NCBI GenBank assembly: GCA_963931925.1
Contig: OZ007582.1
Coordinates: forward strand, 26,098,224 to 26,162,223
From: Onchidella celtica
Taxonomy: Eukaryota > Mollusca > Gastropoda > Systellommatophora > Onchidiidae
Length of the DNA: 64,000 nt
Direction: 5' to 3'
The notes under the pieces were generated by a model. The model ran no database searches. It was not told where the DNA came from and was given only the letters and a program-made list of their open reading frames with translations. Below, in pieces: positions 1 to 13,300 of this stretch. The translations under genes were made by a program, and so were the position numbers. Position 1 is the first letter of the stretch. Every line of letters starts with the position of its first letter.

Positions 1-1
1 C

Positions 2-3000
2 ATCTTAACTGCCATCGTAACAGTTACCTCCCAGGAACTGTCCTGTCCAGACGTTTGTGCCTGCTCTGGCCCAATCGCTGACTGTTATGGGAGAGAACTG
101 ACACAAATTCCAGAGGGATTACCTCCCAGTGTGCAGCACCTTGATCTTCAGGATAACCTGATTGCAGAAGTCAACAACAGCCTGCTAACACAGCTTCCTA
201 ACTTGCAAACATTGCTGCTCCGACGGAATCAGTTCACAGAACTCAAGGCTGATAGTTTTGCAAATTTGTCAAAACTGCAGAGACTTCATGTTTCCAGTAA
301 TCAGATTGCAAATATTGATGACAATGCATTCTTCAACCTCCCAGTCCTTCAGGTCCTTGATCTCACAGAAAACAAAATCTCCAACATATCTAGAAAATTT
401 AACACTCCCAGTCTAGAACGACTCGTGCTTGGCAAAAATGAAATCACAGAGCTTGGGAACAATACTTTTGAGGGTCTCGAAAACTTGATCTACCTGGTGT
501 TGTCAGAGAATAAAATATCATACATTTCAGAGCTGGCCTTCAATGGATTGAACAAACTGGCATTTCTCATTCTGAGTGGAAACCCACTGAAAAATCTGGA
601 CAATGTTTTCAATGGTGTAGAGTCACTCAGCTTTCTTGATGTCTCCTCATGTCAGCTGAAAAAAATTCCGGAAGGACTCCCATGGGCACTGCGATATCTG
701 CAGTTTCATAACAATAATTTGACAATAATCCGCTCACGAGATCTAGTCAATGTTCGTTTTCTGGATAGAGCAAGTTTTCAAAACAATCAGATCTACACAA
801 TTGAAGATGGAGCACTTTCTCATGCACCTCACCTCTCTAAACTGGACTTTGATTACAACAACCTGAAACAGCTGCCCTATGGTATCCCTGCTACAGTTAA
901 GAAATTCACAGCTGACGGAAACCAAATTATTCGAGTCTATCAGTTTAATTTTGATGTTGACTCACAAATGCAAAGTCTGTCTTTGAGAAATAACAGCATT
1001 AGTGATTTGGCAGCCAATACTTTCTCCAGACTAGGTAACTTGACCTCTCTCAATCTGGGACATAACGAAATCAAAGTGTTGAGAAATATGACATTTTCTG
1101 GTCTAGGCAAAGTTAGAGGTCTCAGTCTAGAGGAAAATCCTCTGAAAAAGTTTGAGCTTCGCGCATTCGTTGGTCTGTTTAGGTTAAACCAACTGAAACT
1201 TTCTGACATCACCAGTGAAAAAATTCAGTTAGACGGACCAATATTTCAAGAGGTTCCCTATTTGTCCAGCTTGAACCTGCAAAGTAGTCCATCCATGACC
1301 AACGTCACTTTAAGCAGTGACACACTGTTACGTTCTCTGCGCAGTCTCAAGCAATTAAATTTGAGGAATTGTAGTTTACAAACATTACCTAAAGATCTGA
1401 GAGCTTCTCTACCCAACTTAAAGTCTTTGAAGTTACAAGAAAATCCATGGCACTGTGATGCAAATCTCCTCGGACTTCAGAACTGGATGAAGGAATCTCC
1501 ACGTTTATTTTTCAGAGCAAACCAAATCACTTGTTCTTCTCCAGAAAACTTAGAAGGGAGGGCCCTTGTTGATATTGATGCTCATGAATTCACCATGCCG
1601 ACCACAACAACAACGACAACAACAACAACAACAACATCAGAGACTACCTCCATACCAAAGACTACAACATCATCTTCAACAGGTGCAGAGACAAGTGTAA
1701 CATCTGCAGTCCCGACTCCAACCTCCATACCACCCACAAAACAAACAGAACCCTCGGACACCACAACCAAATCAGCAATGGTGACAAGGGTAAGTAATGG
1801 CACTCCTTAACTCACCAGCATTCATAAAATAAGTAATGGCACTCCTTAACTCACCAGCATTCATAAGTAATGGCACTCCTTAACTCACCAGCATTCATAA
1901 AATAAGTAATGGCACACCTTAACTCACCAGCATTCATAAGTAATGGCACTCCTTAACTCACCAGCATTCATAAAATAAGTAATGGCACTCCTTAACTCAC
2001 CAGCATTCATAAGTAATGGCACACTTTAACTCACCAGCGTTCATAAAATAAGTAACGGCACACTTTAACTCACCAGCGTTCATAAAATAAGTAATGGCAC
2101 ACTTTAACTCACCAGCGTTCATAAAATAAGTAATGGCACTCTTTAACTCACTAGCGTTCATAAAATAAGTAATGGCACTCCTTAACTCACCAGCGTTCAT
2201 AAAATAAGTAATGGCATTCTTTAACTCACCAGCATTCCTAAATCGAAATGTTTCTTCAATGAAAAATCCAACCGAAAACCAAGTCGTCTATGTTTCCTTT
2301 CTTGAATGAACCAAAACAGACAAAAAGAATCTGTAAATGGCCTTAAGTCATCAACATGCAGGATGTACGCTTTAAACTTTTTATTTCTGGTGTTTTTTTT
2401 CTTCTCTTTGCTTTGGACAGATTATCGTCAATCGATTTCACCTCCTTGCATTATCGCCCCCAACACCACCTACCATGTGTTCATGTTGCCTAAACTTCTT
2501 CACCTAAACCATCTACTCATCAGCGGCAACATTCCACCGCCACAACATTCTGAACCATAACCCCACTTTCCATGTAATTTCCTTTCAGCGACCCTTCACT
2601 TCCACGACTACAGCGGATACTTCAAAGAGGCAGATCTCCACGACAATATCAACAACCAGCGACACTTCTACAACACAGCCAGAAACATCCTCAAGTGTTA
2701 CAACTATCACACAATATGAGACATCAACTACCACTTCTTCTGAGACTACTTCAATGCAGCCGCATACAACAGTTTCACTCCATCCTCAGACGACATTATC
2801 AACACACTATCAAACAGTACTAAAGACAGAACCTACTAATAAAACAACATCTATCACACAAACTTCCACAACAGACTTAACATCGACAACGGAGACCATT
2901 TTCTCCACATCAGACACGTCAACAGAGACCATGACAAGCTCAACAAGGTAAGCCGGAGAAACATGAAATGTAAATAATTATGGTAATTCAAACCAAACAA

Positions 3001-4452
3001 AAAAATCACACAAATGAAGATATTCTTGTGTCCCTAAATTGTCCCTTGCTGTTCTACTTAAGGAGAACCAAATATTGTAGTTTTCCTCCTGCCATTGACC
3101 AGTTTAATCATGAGTTTGAGTTTCAACATCTATCAGAGCTGCATTTAAGCAAACAAAAAAATATGATTTGGACCAGAAAAATATCTGATCTTGTTCTCAA
3201 AATCATAAAATTTTGTTCATGTTGGGTCAGACATTACAAAACAGAGAAAAGCCTGATTTTGAGCAAAGTCACTCCAGATTTGCTTTTACGTTTTTGTACT
3301 CAGATCATTTTAAGTGCCGCCTTATCTGTACATCATACATGAATTTGTAAAATTCTGGAGATCCTTTAAATAATGTTTGATGATCTAGGAATTTTCTGTT
3401 AATTTCTGTAACATATGACTTTTTTAAGACAGCACATTTCAGTTTTAGGATGCTGATCTATTATAATTGTCCTTAACTCAGGTTTCAAAATCATGAAAAC
3501 TGAGAATACCAAAGGTTCAGAAAAAAAAAGATTTAAAAAATTTGTTATTGTGTGAGCAAATAAATCTGGAATTTCACCTGAAGATTGATCAGAGGCATTG
3601 AGACACAACCAGTACAAGTACTTCTTGTTCATTTTCCCTTTGTCTCCTCTTAAAATTATGTGATAGTTACCAGTTTCAAGATCACTGTGAGTATTTCAAT
3701 GACCAGAGTAAGTTATTTTCTGTTTTTCATTTCTGTTGAATATGCATGAGTTTCATCAGAAATTGAATAAATGATTTTCTCTGATTGACAGCATCAGTGC
3801 AAACAGCTCTACTGCAGAGACAAAGGACATGAGCACTACAACATTGACTACTGAAGCCACAGCCACATCCTCTACAGGTAGACAGACAGTGCCAGAGGAA
3901 AGCACCAATGCTTTTCCCAACTCTACAGACAAGGATCAACACAACTATCCCTTAAAACCACCAAACACAGGTGATAGTCGTCTGCCCACTTTCTCTGGCT
4001 CCGCTGGCTCCAGGCTCAGAATTATCATCATTGCAGTCTCTGTATCACTCATTGCACTTGTGATTGGACTTTTTGTTGTTCTCGCTGTTGTCAAATATCG
4101 GAAACACAGAAAACGGGTATCTTTAGAGGAAAATGCTCACCAATACACAGAGCCACACATTGAAAGTTCTGACACAGTTTTCATCATTGACCAAATGCAT
4201 CATGGAACTGATACCCTCCCACCCAGCCCGCCAGCACAAGGTGAGGATGTGTCACCATCACATGATGCTTCATCACCAACCTCTCCTTCATCAAACAACA
4301 AATCCAGACGTAAATCTTCATCAACCAGGAAAAATTCAAAGGCTAACCGGAAGACATCCACTGCATCATCCGCAAGTTCCAAAGCTAGTTTTGACTGCAT
4401 GAGCGGCTCCCCTGAAGATGATTCTGAAATGCTCATGACCTCTTGGAAATAA
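2..4452 (+). CDS. Leucine-rich repeat single-pass membrane protein, 5' end cut by window edge
   Basis: Three exons join in phase: 2-1789, 2589-2947 and 3792-4452 (stop TAA 4450-4452). Donors are GTAAGT at 1790 and GTAAGC at 2948; acceptors end at 2588 and 3791. The frame is already open at base 2, where the end of a hydrophobic signal peptide is read, so the true start lies outside the window. Domains in order: a cysteine-bearing LRR N-cap (CPDVCACSG), about 19 extracellular leucine-rich repeats, an LRR C-cap (WHCDANLLGLQNW), a Thr/Ser-rich mucin-like stalk of roughly 250 residues that includes a run of about 12 Thr, one transmembrane helix (LRIIIIAVSVSLIALVIGLF) with a basic stop-transfer stretch, and a Ser/Lys-rich cytoplasmic tail without a TIR domain. 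It is therefore not a canonical Toll receptor. Ligand and function are unknown; adhesion or pattern recognition would fit. The gene lies antisense to the expected 3' part of TIMELESS. Confidence 0.88.
1791..2243. repeat. Minisatellite, 12 units of 39 or 34 bp, starting inside a splice donor
   Basis: Tandem units begin TAAGTAATGGCACTCCTTAA. By my count the lengths alternate 39, 34, 39, 34, 39, 34 and then become six units of 39, so the left half is really a 73-bp higher-order repeat. The first unit begins one base inside the 5' splice site of intron 1: exon ...AAGG, then GTAAGT. Later units carry AATAAG instead of GGTAAG, so they lose the GT and do not duplicate the splice site. Confidence 0.93.
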
Positions 4453-6423
4453 AAATTTTGCACAAGATGGACAAAATGTCACCCACCTCATTTTCAGTGT
4501 CTTTCAGTATCTTTTTTTTAATTTCAAATAACCAACAACTTTGTGTTTTTAATGAAAGATTCTGGAAACAGCTGAGTAAAAACTGCTCATATTCCCAGTC
4601 TAGAAACCATCCCGAGCCAGAGAATCTTACACTTACCATTTAATTTCACAAGAGTGTGGTGAACCAAGGAAAGGCTATTTACCTACTGTTTTCAACCAAA
4701 AATAACATACAAACCTAGAAATGCAACCCAAGGCTTTTTATCACCATCATCAGACATGTTTTCTGTGTGCAGATAGCAGCTGAGGATTACCTCCCCACTC
4801 CCTAACCACAGAAATATTCATTCCACTGAACTAATGACAATCTCTCAAACTTTCATTATTATAATTGTCTTTGCTCTAGTCCTCGAAACCTCATAAAAAC
4901 TCTCTATCTACACAGGGACTGTATGGCCAGTGGTGGAGGTCTGTGATAAAATACCATTTGTTTGTGCAGATAAACATGGCATCACTATTAGCTCCAGTCC
5001 ATCATTCACCCTTTTCTCATCTTTCCTATATTTTTTCTTTGATTTTTCACTCGTTTTCATTTTTCAAGTGGAGTCATTTGTCACAATGGAGAGATGCTTG
5101 TATGGCAAGATAGAAAGGCAGCAGGCCAGTCATTCTCTACAGGTTAAGTCTTACGAAATGTAATTATAAAAGTTTGTCTTCATTGTGACTCAAACAGACA
5201 GGTTTTGTTATATACAGCAATGCTGTAAAGATCTCCTAAGATGAGATCCACATTTAAACTCAATGTAAGATATTCAAGAATTTTGTACCGAGGTCAGATA
5301 AAGTTATGTAAGAGCGAATAACTGCTTTCATAATGTAATAATTGTTATCATCTCATAAAAGCCACATATATGTAGATCTGAATATGATGTATGCAGTATA
5401 CTTATTAGCATCTGAATCTTTGCAAAGTGCTTCATACCTCTATATAATGTACTTCATAACTAATGTGCTATGAATATTCTAGGTGCTTTACTATTCACTA
5501 CACATAATGTTTTCACAGCATGGATGAACGATGTTAAATGTTATGAATTGAGAAAAAAACTCTTTTTTTTTGTTCTGATTTATGGCGGCTTCAAATCATT
5601 CAACAGTGTCTAATTTGTAAATGTTCAATGTCAGAGCCTGCAGATACTTGAAGGTTTATAAACAATGCAGGAGCTACTTGTACTCCATAAACCAACATGA
5701 TATTGCCAATCTTAAAGTCAGTTTAAGAAAACCTGAATTTGAATGTTGTCATTGACAGGTGTTCAACCTTAAACCTCTTTTGAGGTCCTATCATTTTAAA
5801 AACATATTTTCTTTATCTCCTTTAAGGTAATACTTCTCGCTACATGTACCAGCATTTGTTATGTTACGGTCTGGACCTTAACAGTTAACAAAGAACTTAC
5901 ATATGACAGCAATGCGACTTCACTGACAAATTTTGCAGGGCACGAAAGAACCATGATCAAACTCACATGCTATAAACATCAACTCAAACCCTTGCCCGGA
6001 TATATCCATTTAAGCTTTATCAAATCATCAGAATTATCCCACTTGAGCTTCAGATACCCCATTCTTTTTTCTTTTTAAAATTTTTTATCAATTTTACATT
6101 AGATTTCCAATGATGCGTTTTCATTTACCAATGTCAAAATCTGAAATTAGGTACATGTAAAGGAATTTCATGTGCGGCTTCTATACTTATATTTAAGTAA
6201 ATGTGTATCTTCAGCTTTTGGGAGTCTGGCTGGATATAGAATAAAAAACTTGAAAATCTATTGGTATGATGTGTTAAGCCCGACATTTGTGTCAAATTAC
6301 AGCTGACCAGGAGTGGGTGAATGCAGAGCAGAGGAATGAACACTGTTTGATAAATTTTACTCTGTCATTTTCCTGTTGTTGTTTTTTGTATGATTGTTTT
6401 TGCTTTCAAACTGATAAAATAAA
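4453..6423 (+). other. Probable 3' UTR of the LRR gene, with AATAAA at 6418-6423
   Basis: No exon with family resemblance is visible on either strand. An AATAAA overlaps the stop codon at about 4448. The next one downstream is at 6418-6423, followed by a T/G-rich stretch, and is the best candidate for the cleavage signal, which would give a 3' UTR of about 2 kb. The UTR extent is inferred. Confidence 0.35.
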
Positions 6424-7329
6424 CTTGTTTTGCTTCCATCATTCATCGTCCTTCTTTGCGTGAGGAATGAGAACAAATGCTTTGAATTTTATATTCTCTA
6501 ATGACATGAAACTTGTGACAAACTTCTGAACAGATTGACAGATGAAATTTTTCTCTCATGAGGTCTTTCAGCTGCAGCCTCTGTCCATGATTTGACACAC
6601 AATCAGTTTTAATGCCACATATGCAATAACTATACTTTCCCTTGAGCTTCCTTGAGCAGAGACTGAATTTTAAAGCACATTGTCCTAGCCCTGAATGAGG
6701 ACCGTGCAAAACTGAATAATATTTTTCCATCCTGGCCCTAATCAGAGATGAAGGAAATCAACAAATGCATGCCTGGAGCCACAGTAAATGCCCAACTCGA
6801 GAGAAGTCAAATCCCAGCTTATTCTTCCTCCCACCAACAAACAGCCCTTCTCAGGGCTAAAGAAGAAGAACAAAAAGCCAGTCAATGAAGAAAGAACAGT
6901 AAGAAAAAGAGGTGAAGCTGCAAATTGAAGAAAACCTCCATAAATACAAATTTGATCCACAGCCACATTATGACATTTATAAAGTTTGATACATGACATA
7001 CCACTGCACTAGAACAAATGATGCAGCTACTTTACACAAAACTGATGGTCCCATTGACAGCAAACTTCAAATCTACACAAAGGTCTTTTGCCCTGTAAAC
7101 TGAAACCGTCTGTGATAGTGAGATTACTCAATGAAAAGTCATGTTCTTTGGGTAATAACAAGTTTTTCTGTATTTGTCCACATCTGAACATCTCTGCAAT
7201 TACAACTCTTTTATTTTTTTGGTCCTGATATCACCACATAAACTGATACAGTTTCAGAGATGAGCTGAAATTCATTATTTCAGTTATGTTATGACACACA
7301 CACTATGTAACAGATACTGCATAACTTAC
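6424..7329. other. Non-coding stretch between the LRR gene and the last visible TIMELESS exon
   Basis: I looked on the minus strand for the conserved second half of TIMELESS (the block that follows the REVWPE exon) and did not find it here. No repeats or inverted ends were recognised. Confidence 0.4.
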
Positions 7330-10300
7330 TTGGTAAAGCTGCCATGCAGACTTCTTGTAAGGCTGCCAACTCCTCATCTGTACTCATACCTTGTGATCCA
7401 AACTCATCTCTTTCTGGCCACACTTCTCGTGCAGCACGAAACAAGGCCACAGCTTCTCCAGGATTTCTCTCTCTTAGGCTGGCTTGTATATGCAGCATTG
7501 CCTCCACCCTGGACGGTTGAATTTAGATGAAAATTTCAGTCTCACGCACATTTCTCTGGGTCATTGGCACACAATCCACACATGTGTATCAGAATAGCTA
7601 AAACCACTTTCATCTGAAACATTGTACATTTTCTCAATTTCTGTCCTTGTCGGTGATATAAAGTAGGCCATATTTAAACACACTGTAAGTCAGAACTGAC
7701 CGAGGAAATCTTATTATAAAAAAAATAGTGGCGGGAGTGATCCACTGTGGTGCAATTTTGGCCCTTTTTTTGCTTAACGCTACAGCCTGAATGACAGTTT
7801 CAAAAATTATAAAGTTAATATTCTTAAGTGTCAACTAATCCAGCCCAATCACTTTTATATTGGCCGATTGTGTTTATTCAAGTTTCAGATATTTTTAAAT
7901 AAAAAGTTGTAAAAATGTAAAATACAATGATCTTTGTTTTGGCTCCCTGTAGTAAGCCTACTGCACCAGGAATGATATTAATACATGTTAAATTCCGTGC
8001 GCACCATTTTTCTACCAGATATGAGTGCGCAGTGCTCTGGTGCACATGAAATCTGTAGTAAGACTGTAGAAGACGGAAAGCTTTCTAGACCAAAAAAGAG
8101 AGACAGAATGGTGGGTTCACAGGGTTATCCCGTATGATGCCAGGTACCTCAGCTAGTTTTTCAAAATCTCAGTGGACTAATACTAGTAATCATACATGAA
8201 GTTTGGTCCAAGGGCACAATTAAATGTGTTTTGATGTCTGTGTTTGCTCTACAAAAAAAAGAAACAAAAGAAAAAGATCACTGAGTTGAGGGTAAAAGTA
8301 TTCTGCAATCACTTCCAATATTATCAACTGATTTTTGCACCTATGACATGACCAAAATTTGGTCTTTATGCCATGGAAAGAATTATTGTCCCTAAAACAT
8401 ATCTGGCGGGTTGCTCTACAAGAAATGAGACTGAAATCAACTTAATTATAACTGATGCTGAGACATTCAGGTCTCTGTCCTTTGTCAGTTGTTCTTCTTG
8501 TATTCAGCTTTCATTCCTTGGGGAAAAAAATGTAGAAGACAAAATATAAAATATCTCAACTTCAAACATAAACTTGCAAATAAACTTTGCAAATCCACAG
8601 TCACTGGCGAGACAAGTCATGCTGTGTCAGTATTCAATTCCCCAATCAGCCTTTACATTTCCTTAATGGATTATTTCCCTTTCCACTGCAACAAATTTCT
8701 AAGCTGACCTGCCTGTTATGTTCTAAAGGTCTTTCCAGACTGCAAGCAGAGCATTCAATTAGGCTTATGCCTGTGCACACTGAAGTGACTGAACTGCCAA
8801 GTTTGAACACCCTTGCTACATCGACACCATCTGCTCTGCTGGCAGCTTGTAAGCCCCTTTACTAATTGTTTACCTCTGCTGTTCCATATCCATTTCTGAT
8901 GCTGCATCAAAGGGTGTCAAGCCCTCAGGAACCTCTTGTCGACCCTCCAAAACTGCGGAAACATCACTGGATATTTCCGCCCATAATCCTTCCAGTTCCT
9001 CAGGGGCTGGTTCTGGATGTTCTGAGCCTTTGTATAAACAATCCTTTACAATTAAATACAGTCGAGCACGGAAGACTCGAATTCTTCAGGGTGGCTACAT
9101 CTAGTTCGAGTTTGCGGAATTTTGAGGAATATGTGATACATTAATTATGAAGTATTATTGTTGTATATTAAAGGAAAATAATACAGCTGACAACATTTAC
9201 CATGGACTACCTCCCTTAACCCATACCCCGCGCACTACCCGTAAAGCCCGCTGCCCGGTCAGTGACCTTACTCAAGGAGAATCTTATCTGGGGTCACTGA
9301 CCCGTGCCGCTAGACGATGACCACATACGCTGTCCTCGTGGTTCGGTTTTTATTGATCGGTATGAAACCATTCGCTGTTATGCCTTATCATGCTTGATAA
9401 TGAATTAACCAGCAAAACCTTAGTCTGTCAGTCTCTAACCAATGATCTGACTTATGATTCCAAACTTACAGCTGTAGTTTTCGTGAGAACGAAGCATGAT
9501 AACTAAACAAGCCACGCCCTCCCAAGCCCTACACAAATGGTTTCATCCTGATTGACACATACTAATAAACCAATGTGGGCATTTGGGGCAAAGATTATTT
9601 CAGAGCTTGGTTCTGATTGGTTCTTAGATACAGACAACTCCAGATGGTGGTGAGAAAATGAGATAGTATTGCAAATTTGTTGAGCAACAGTTCGCACGTC
9701 GATGTTACATCTTTTGAAAGTGTGGGGAGAGCCTTTGAAAGCTTAGTCTTTGTGATTCCGACCAGTGGTTCACTGGTTAATATGTCCATGTCACAATGCA
9801 TTTGATTTAGAAGAGATACAGTGAACAATAACACGGTGGTTACGTCTCAAAAAGGTCAGTGACCCGACGCGTGAAAATAGGGCTTACGCGTGGCGCGGTC
9901 AGCTTGACCTGGCCGACTTTTGCCGCCCGTGCGGCGTGAGCGCTTGCAAGTCAATACCGACTATTGCCGTCGGGGCGTGCAGGGTGAGGGTTAATCCCCC
10001 CTCCCCCTTTCCCCTTTTCCATAGTCACTTGAAAGAGAAACAAACAGTAAACTGACGTGACACAAATCATGGTTGCATAGCAACAGTAATGTGAGGTGAT
10101 GTAATGCATGAGCACAGTGGCATGCGACCTTGTGCCCAGGCTTTTTTTCTTTTCTCTTCTGGAAGCGCTTCAGGTAAGGACAGCTTCCAAGTCAAGCCGA
10201 ACAGAGAAAATAAATATAGCTGAAGGGTGAAAAAAAAAAAATTGCTTGAATCAGTCATCGCAGATGTTTTAATTTGCTGGCTTTATCGGGTTTGTTCAGG

Positions 10301-13300
10301 GGGACTAGACGTACTATTGTGCCACTACTAGGCTATGCTACGGCTAACCAAGTGACTTGACTACGTTTCGGGCGTTTGGTTTTTTTCTTCTTTTTTCTCT
10401 CTCCTTCTTCTCCTACTTGGATCACACTCGCAGCTGGAAAACTGGTTCCACGAATCCACGTCACAGTTCAAGGTTCACGTGAAATAACAAGAAAGAATAG
10501 TGAGAAATAAATTCGAGACTTAGGACTTTGTTTATGGGATTCGTGATTTTGACTTACGCGTGCTTGACTGTCTGCATAACATTTTATATTTAATGTTCAT
10601 TTTTACTAGATAAGTTTGGGGCCATAAAAATTTACCAAGTCATATTCTCACAACTGTCATAATCATAGTCAGTCATGAACATCTAGTCAAATTCTGTGGG
10701 CTTAAAAAAAAAAAAAAACAAATAGAAGAAAACCATTATCGAAGTTTCTATCTGATTAATGAAAGAAAAACCATGATAAATTACTACACCTCCAGAATAG
10801 AGTAAAAAAAACAACAAAACAAACATCAAAGTTTTACTTTAACTGACATACAGTATGAAAATCACAAGAATCTTTGTTTCCCAGTGGGAACTTTACACAA
10901 TTAAAATAATACATGTGATATATTGTAAAGCCCAAAAATGTGCTTCAGCTGAGAAGAAAGTTTTGAATGAGATGTCCTTCCCTTATTTTCCATTGGTTCA
11001 ATACACCATGTCATGATAACTGCTCCAACATAATGATCAAAGTCAAAACTGCATGGCACCTTTGACCCCCAGGTGAAACCCAACACTGTCACATGAGCAA
11101 AAAAACTTCATCCTTGCAGTAATGCATTTAACAACTGATAGCGTAAGATTTAAGTATTTCACAATGATACAGTTTTATCTGCTTTTCTTAGAAATCCAAA
11201 CAACAAAATGAGATGGGCCATTAGGTTAGCAAATGATGATATTGTATTCACAGCAAAGGGTTAATCCCTTTGTGACAAACTTTTTCGTCAAGTTTTGCCA
11301 AGCCTGTTTTGGTCAAGTTGAGATAGAGTGTATTGGCAGATTCTATGGTGGCGTTACAGTTTTGTAAATGTCTTTCACAATTGTAGAAGAAATATCCAAA
11401 TGTTGTGTATATTATTATGAAGAAAATGGACAAGCTGTCTACTGAGTTGAAAAACAAATGCTTTACAGGACTGTTTAAATCGCTTGGAAAGCGGTATTCT
11501 AGTTGCCGATCGGAATCCCCCGCCGACATCCCGCGATGTGGTCATAAATCACCTGTCAGCCGTGTGCACATCCGTGACGGCATGCCATCCCTGGTCAAGC
11601 CTGTGTAATACGATTCCACCAATTTTCGCATACCTTTGCAGCGCGATATCTTCCGATCTAATAATGCTACAGCACCATGCGAGATCTCATTTTAAACGTC
11701 AGGATTGTACCAACGGGACGATATAACTTTAGCTGCTTACTTTTCAAGATTGTTGATTTTATCGGCTGATATTTCCAGTGTGTGTTTTTTAGATTTTGGA
11801 ATTTGATTTTCAACACTAGTTCTCTTTAATCGTCAATATTTTGCACGGGCCTCCTTTGATTTCCATATAAAATCAATATTTCGAAAATGTAAAGGCTAAC
11901 CTCTAACCTGTGCAAGTTTGGTATATGTATAGGTTCTGTGTGATTTGTTTACGATTTTTGAAAAAGTTGTGCGACTCAATCGAGGTGCTTCTGTGCCATT
12001 TTTTGTTTGTTTGCCGCCTGTTATTAGCAGCTTGTGTGAAAAATATTGCAAAATGGAGCACCATGAAGAACATATCCACGTTGAGCGCCTCCACGAACGG
12101 TGTCGAACATGTGGTGGGAGGACACTTACCAAACAGCAAAAACGGCAAAAGCGGAAAGCAAAGAAGTGCAAGGACTTTGAGAATGACATTTTGCTTGCTT
12201 TTGGTGTATCCATCACCGGCGACTTGAATCATATTCACTCCTCAACTATTTGTTATTCGTGTGTGGCCATGATAGGAAACATCAAACGCCATGCCTTCAA
12301 AGGAAGTATTGTTAACGCAAGGAAGTTGGCCCAAGGAAGTTCACATTTATGGACCGAATTTCAGCCACACACGAGGGCCGCAGATTGTGTATTATGTGCA
12401 CAGTATTTAGAGACTAGTTTGGAGAGTAGACATGTTTCAAATGACTCCACACCACATCAAGACAGAGACCAAACAATAATTTCCACAGCAGCAGCATGTT
12501 CAACCACGACATTAGAGGATATAATCCCTTCGCCGATGACACAAAATTCAACATTTGAGGAGACAGCACCAACACAAACGATTGCATGTACAATACAAGA
12601 CGCAATCCATCATGACATAACGGAAGCCACATCAGCTACATTACATGACACATCCAACCTATCAACGACCTGTAGTACAACATGCGAGGACACAACGCTA
12701 ACAGAAAACACACCGTCATCTAGCAGTGGCCTTAATGAGGCAGAGTTGAGCGGCCCCCCTGTTGCTACATCAACGCCACACAAACCTACAAAGGTTATGG
12801 TAGACAGCAACACCTCACCGGCATTTAAACACGACAAGTTATTTTCCCAGTCATTCGAATTGTCCCCAACACGGCCACTTACACAAGAAGAACGTAAACT
12901 TCACACACATTTTGTTAGGAGACAATTGAATAATTCAGAAACAAACATTTTCAAATGCAAGACAGGAGGCCAACCTATACTATTAGCCAAACTAACAAAA
13001 ACAAATAAAGAAACATCTCTAGCCAAAGAAACAACCAAAAGAAAATGCACACATTTGCTTTCTACCATTAGGACTAGCATAGCGGGCGCATCACAAGACA
13101 GTATTACCACACAACATGCATCAGAACGTAGACAGGTCAAAACAGCGACACGAAAGAATATTTGTGAGGAGGCAGGCATTAAATTAAAACCACAAATGAG
13201 CAGCCAGTCTGTGATGGCAATGAAGGAAGCTACAGATCTAACATGGAGCCAATTACGTCAACAAAGACGGTATCTTAAAGAAGCTGGCCTCATGTTGCCA

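Noticed and set aside
1582-1803. Minus-strand open frame rich in Val opposite the Thr stalk
   Set aside because: It is the shadow of the (ACA)n Thr-coding repeat of the LRR gene; no independent support.
1997-2200. Open frame with MNAGELKCAITYF repeats
   Set aside because: It is the minisatellite read on the minus strand; repeat periodicity alone keeps it open.
9059-9120. Possible mariner/pogo end (CAGTCGAGCACGG)
   Set aside because: No opposite terminal repeat or TA pairing found.
9840-10000. CG-rich block as a CpG-island promoter
   Set aside because: It is the right terminal region of the TTAA-flanked MITE.
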